Positions 61,704-64,000 of a stretch of 64,000 bases of DNA are shown here, in pieces (positions within the stretch are counted from its first letter, which is position 1; every line of letters begins with the position of its first letter). The position numbers and the translations under genes are program-made. Origin of the DNA: an uncultured Rhodospirillales bacterium (GTDB lineage Bacteria > Pseudomonadota > Alphaproteobacteria > Rhodospirillales > UBA2165); contig CAJXKD010000001.1 of the NCBI GenBank assembly GCA_913055735.1, forward strand, positions 372,001-436,000, read 5' to 3'. The notes beneath the pieces were generated by a model. It saw only the letters and a program-made list of their open reading frames with translations. It searched no databases and was not told the origin of the DNA.

Positions 61704-64000
61704 CTATTCGGCTGCCGCCATGTCGCGGTCGGGTGCCTGCAATTTGGCGCGGAGCATCTCCGCATCGGTCTTCACCTCGTCCACCGCCCGTTTCTTGATA
61801 TGCCCGAACCCCTTGATGCGTTGCGGCAACGCCGCCAGCGCGACGGCGTCATCGTAATTGGCCGGTGACAGTGCCGAGAGGATCTCATCGACGGTCGCGC
61901 GATAATCGGCGAGCAATCGCCGTTCCATCCGCCGGTCGGCCCCATAGCCGAATATATCGAAAGCCGTGCCGCGAAGGAATTTGAGCTTGGCCAATAGCTG
62001 CAATGCAAAGTACCACGCCGCCGGGTATTCCAGTTTTTGCGGCTCACCGGTCAGCGGGTTGGTGCGGGCGAGCAGCGGCGGCGCGAAATGGAAGGCGATC
62101 TTGAAGTCGCCTTCAAACGTATCCTTGAGGTTCTTTTCGAACCGGCCGTCGGTGAACAGCCGCGCCACCTCGTACTCGTCCTTGTAGGCCATCAGCTTGT
62201 AGAGACTGCGGGCGGCAGCCTCGGTGAGATCGGTGCGGCCAGGATTCACATTTGCCATGACCCGTCTTTCCGCTTCCGCCACGCGGTCGACAAGCGCCCG
62301 GTAGTTATTTGCATAAGCTACATTCTGATAGTCAGTCAGGGAGCCGACACGGCGGGCAATGATGTCGTCGAGCGTCTCCGTCGCATCAGGTTCCGCCGGT
62401 TTACCGGCAAGCGCGGCAATCCGCGCCGGATCCGCCGCGGCAGCCCGGCCCCAAGCCAACGCACGCAGGTTCGCGTCCACCGCCACGCCGTTGAGGCGGA
62501 TCGCTTCTTCCAGCGCCTTGAGACCGATGGGCAGATAGCCTTTCTGCAAGGCAAAACCGAGCTGGAAGATATTGGCCATGATGGTATCGCCAAGTAGCTT
62601 TTCGGCGATGCGCGTGGCATCCAGCAAGGTCGCGTTTTCGGTGCCGATGATCGCCGTGATGGCGTCGCGGTAACCGTCCTGACCGATGTTCATTTCCGGG
62701 TTCTCGGCGAACGCGGCAAGTGGGACCAGATGATCATTGATCACGGCACGGCTGCGCCCGGCCGACAGCGTGCCCAGCGGACCCTTCCCTGCCGCCGCGA
62801 TCATGTCAAAGCCCAACAATAAATCCGTAAGCCCGGCGCCGATACGAGTAGCGACGTTCTGTCCCGGTTCGGCGGCGATACGGATGTGGCTGCCAACGGC
62901 GCCGTTCTTTTGCGAAAGCCCGGTTTCGTCGAGCACCGTGACGCTGCGCCCCTCGATATGCGCCGCTGTGCCCAACAAAGCGCTGATGGTGATCACGCCG
63001 GTACCGCCGATGCCGGCAAGCAAGATGTTGTAACTGCCGTCGATGGGCGCGAGGGTCGGCGCGGGCAATCCCGCGGCGGGGTCCGCTTCCGATGTCGCCG
63101 TTTCCGGCTTGGCCGATCTCTTGAGCGTGCCTCCGGTTACCGTCACGAAAGACGGACAGAAACCATCAAGACAGGAGAAATCCTTGTTGCAGCTCGATTG
63201 ATCGATGCGCCGTTTGCGCCCGAAAGGCGTGTCCAACGGGCGCACCGCGACACAGTTGGATTTGACGCCGCAATCGCCGCAGCCTTCGCAGACCATTTCG
63301 TTGATGAACACCCGTTTGTCGGGATCGGGAAAGGTACCGCGCTTGCGGCGGCGGCGTTTCTCGGCGGCGCAGGTTTGATCATAGATGATGGCGGTGACAC
63401 CCGGCACCTCGCGCAATTCGCGCTGGACCTTGTCCAATTCGATGCGCGGATGAACCTTCACGCCGGGCGCCCAATCGGTGCTTTTGGGATATTTGTCGGG
63501 CTCGTCGGTGACGACGTCGATGCGCCCGACCCCCTCGGCCCTCAACTGACGCGAAATGTCGTCCGGCAGGAAGCCGCCCTCGACCGTCTGGCCGCCGGTC
63601 ATGGCGACGGCGTCGTTGTAAAGGATCTTGTAGGTGATGTTGACGCCCGCGCGCACGGCGGCGCGCACCGCCATCAGCCCCGAATGGTAATAGGTGCCGT
63701 CGCCCATGTTCTGGAACACATGCTTGGACGTGGTGAACGGCGCCTGGCCGATCCAATGACCGCCCTCGCCGCCCATATGCGTGTACGGCCCGGCATTGCG
63801 GTCCATTTGAATGGCCAGGGTATGACAGCCGATGCCCGACAACGTGCGGCTTCCCGCCGGCACCCGGGTCGAGGTGTTATGCGGACAGCCCGCGCAGAAC
63901 CACGGTTTGCGCTCGGTCAACTCGACGTTGCGGCCTTCCGATTTGGTGCGCTGCGAAAGCGTCGCCAACGCATCCTGTAAACAGCCCTGGCGTTCTTCTT
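61704..64000 (-). CDS. indolepyruvate ferredoxin oxidoreductase, fused type (5' end off the window)
   Basis: The reading frame is open from the stop at 61704 to the window edge at 64000 (about 765 codons), so the N-terminal thiamine-pyrophosphate half is missing. Visible are RKPWFCAGCPHNTSTRV (TPP-domain end), a Cys cluster VCEGCGDCGVKSNC and SCNKDFSCLDGFC (Fe-S), and the gamma domain ILLAGIGGTGVITISALLG with TGLSQKNGAVGSHIRI. This is the single-chain alpha-beta-gamma form found in proteobacteria; it oxidatively decarboxylates aryl or branched 2-oxo acids to acyl-CoA, passing electrons to ferredoxin. A TTG at 63968 is not accepted as a start because the frame continues upstream. Confidence 0.92.
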   Translation of the reverse strand, partial: EERQGCLQDALATLSQRTKSEGRNVELTERKPWFCAGCPHNTSTRVPAGSRTLSGIGCHTLAIQMDRNAGPYTHMGGEGGHWIGQAPFTTSKHVFQNMGDGTYYHSGLMAVRAAVRAGVNITYKILYNDAVAMTGGQTVEGGFLPDDISRQLRAEGVGRIDVVTDEPDKYPKSTDWAPGVKVHPRIELDKVQRELREVPGVTAIIYDQTCAAEKRRRRKRGTFPDPDKRVFINEMVCEGCGDCGVKSNCVAVRPLDTPFGRKRRIDQSSCNKDFSCLDGFCPSFVTVTGGTLKRSAKPETATSEADPAAGLPAPTLAPIDGSYNILLAGIGGTGVITISALLGTAAHIEGRSVTVLDETGLSQKNGAVGSHIRIAAEPGQNVATRIGAGLTDLLLGFDMIAAAGKGPLGTLSAGRSRAVINDHLVPLAAFAENPEMNIGQDGYRDAITAIIGTENATLLDATRIAEKLLGDTIMANIFQLGFALQKGYLPIGLKALEEAIRLNGVAVDANLRALAWGRAAAADPARIAALAGKPAEPDATETLDDIIARRVGSLTDYQNVAYANNYRALVDRVAEAERRVMANVNPGRTDLTEAAARSLYKLMAYKDEYEVARLFTDGRFEKNLKDTFEGDFKIAFHFAPPLLARTNPLTGEPQKLEYPAAWYFALQLLAKLKFLRGTAFDIFGYGADRRMERRLLADYRATVDEILSALSPANYDDAVALAALPQRIKGFGHIKKRAVDEVKTDAEMLRAKLQAPDRDMAAAE

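Noticed and set aside
1..64000. CRISPR array, IS element, prophage or attachment site
   Set aside because: No direct repeat array, transposase, integrase or phage structural gene was found on either strand.

Overview
The window (about 64 kb, mostly around 60% G+C) looks like a chromosomal segment of an alphaproteobacterium, probably Rhodospirillales-like. The evidence is family resemblance only: a glyQ-glyS-ppdK run, a trmN-like/DUF2007 pair divergent from a polyprenyl diphosphate synthase, a DUF2336 protein, a 134-aa cytochrome c, and many TRAP transporters. No 16S rRNA gene, phage, IS element or CRISPR array was seen. The only stable RNA gene found is tRNA-Pro(CGG) at 25192-25268.

Layout. 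1-9.2 kb: a glycosyltransferase cut by the window edge, a YgfZ-type folate protein, a methyltransferase, an ACMSD-like amidohydrolase, a MetF-like reductase, a membrane-anchored FMN glutamate-synthase-like protein, an SDR with a degenerate active site, a lipoprotein with an HEXXH motif and an FMN split-barrel protein. 9.2-19.3 kb: a type II P-type ATPase, a coiled-coil membrane protein, ppdK, glyS and glyQ. 19.4-25.3 kb: an alpha/beta hydrolase, two small membrane proteins, an S49 peptidase, a cysteine-rich domain protein, a TrmN6-like methyltransferase, DUF2007, ispB, a REP-like double hairpin and the tRNA. 25.3-44.2 kb: a TauD-type dioxygenase divergent from an orphan TRAP binding protein, DUF2336, cytochrome c, a TAXI-TRAP operon followed by a universal stress protein, a class III aminotransferase, apt, a flavin reductase-like protein, pcm, RidA, FAH-family hydrolase, GST, aldehyde ferredoxin oxidoreductase and a DctPQM operon. 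44.6-53.1 kb: a TPR/GT41 O-GlcNAc-transferase-like protein, YihY, an MFS carrier and a second TAXI-TRAP operon. 53.2-59.98 kb: a branched-chain-amino-acid-type ABC operon, a CitE-like lyase and an alpha/beta hydrolase. 59.98-61.58 kb: an AT-rich two-gene cassette. 61.7-64 kb: the 3' part of an indolepyruvate ferredoxin oxidoreductase gene.

How it fits together. The right-hand half is dominated by high-affinity uptake (two TAXI-TRAP systems, one DctPQM system, one orphan TRAP binding protein, one Liv-type ABC system) mixed with catabolic enzymes acting on organic acids, CoA esters and aldehydes. This suggests a versatile heterotroph scavenging small carboxylates or amino-acid-like compounds.

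Most unusual signals. (1) The AT-rich cassette at 59978-61581 pairs a large nucleotidyltransferase with a two-histidine (2H, LigT-like) phosphoesterase, wedged between ordinary high-GC genes; this is the best candidate for an undescribed system. (2) All four binding-protein-to-permease junctions in the window carry a strong GC-rich stem-loop. (3) A stand-alone copy of a cysteine-rich domain that I otherwise remember fused to pentapeptide repeats lies at 22152-22679. Several perfect dyads in promoter regions are also listed. Functions are by family recognition from translated sequence; no database search was possible.
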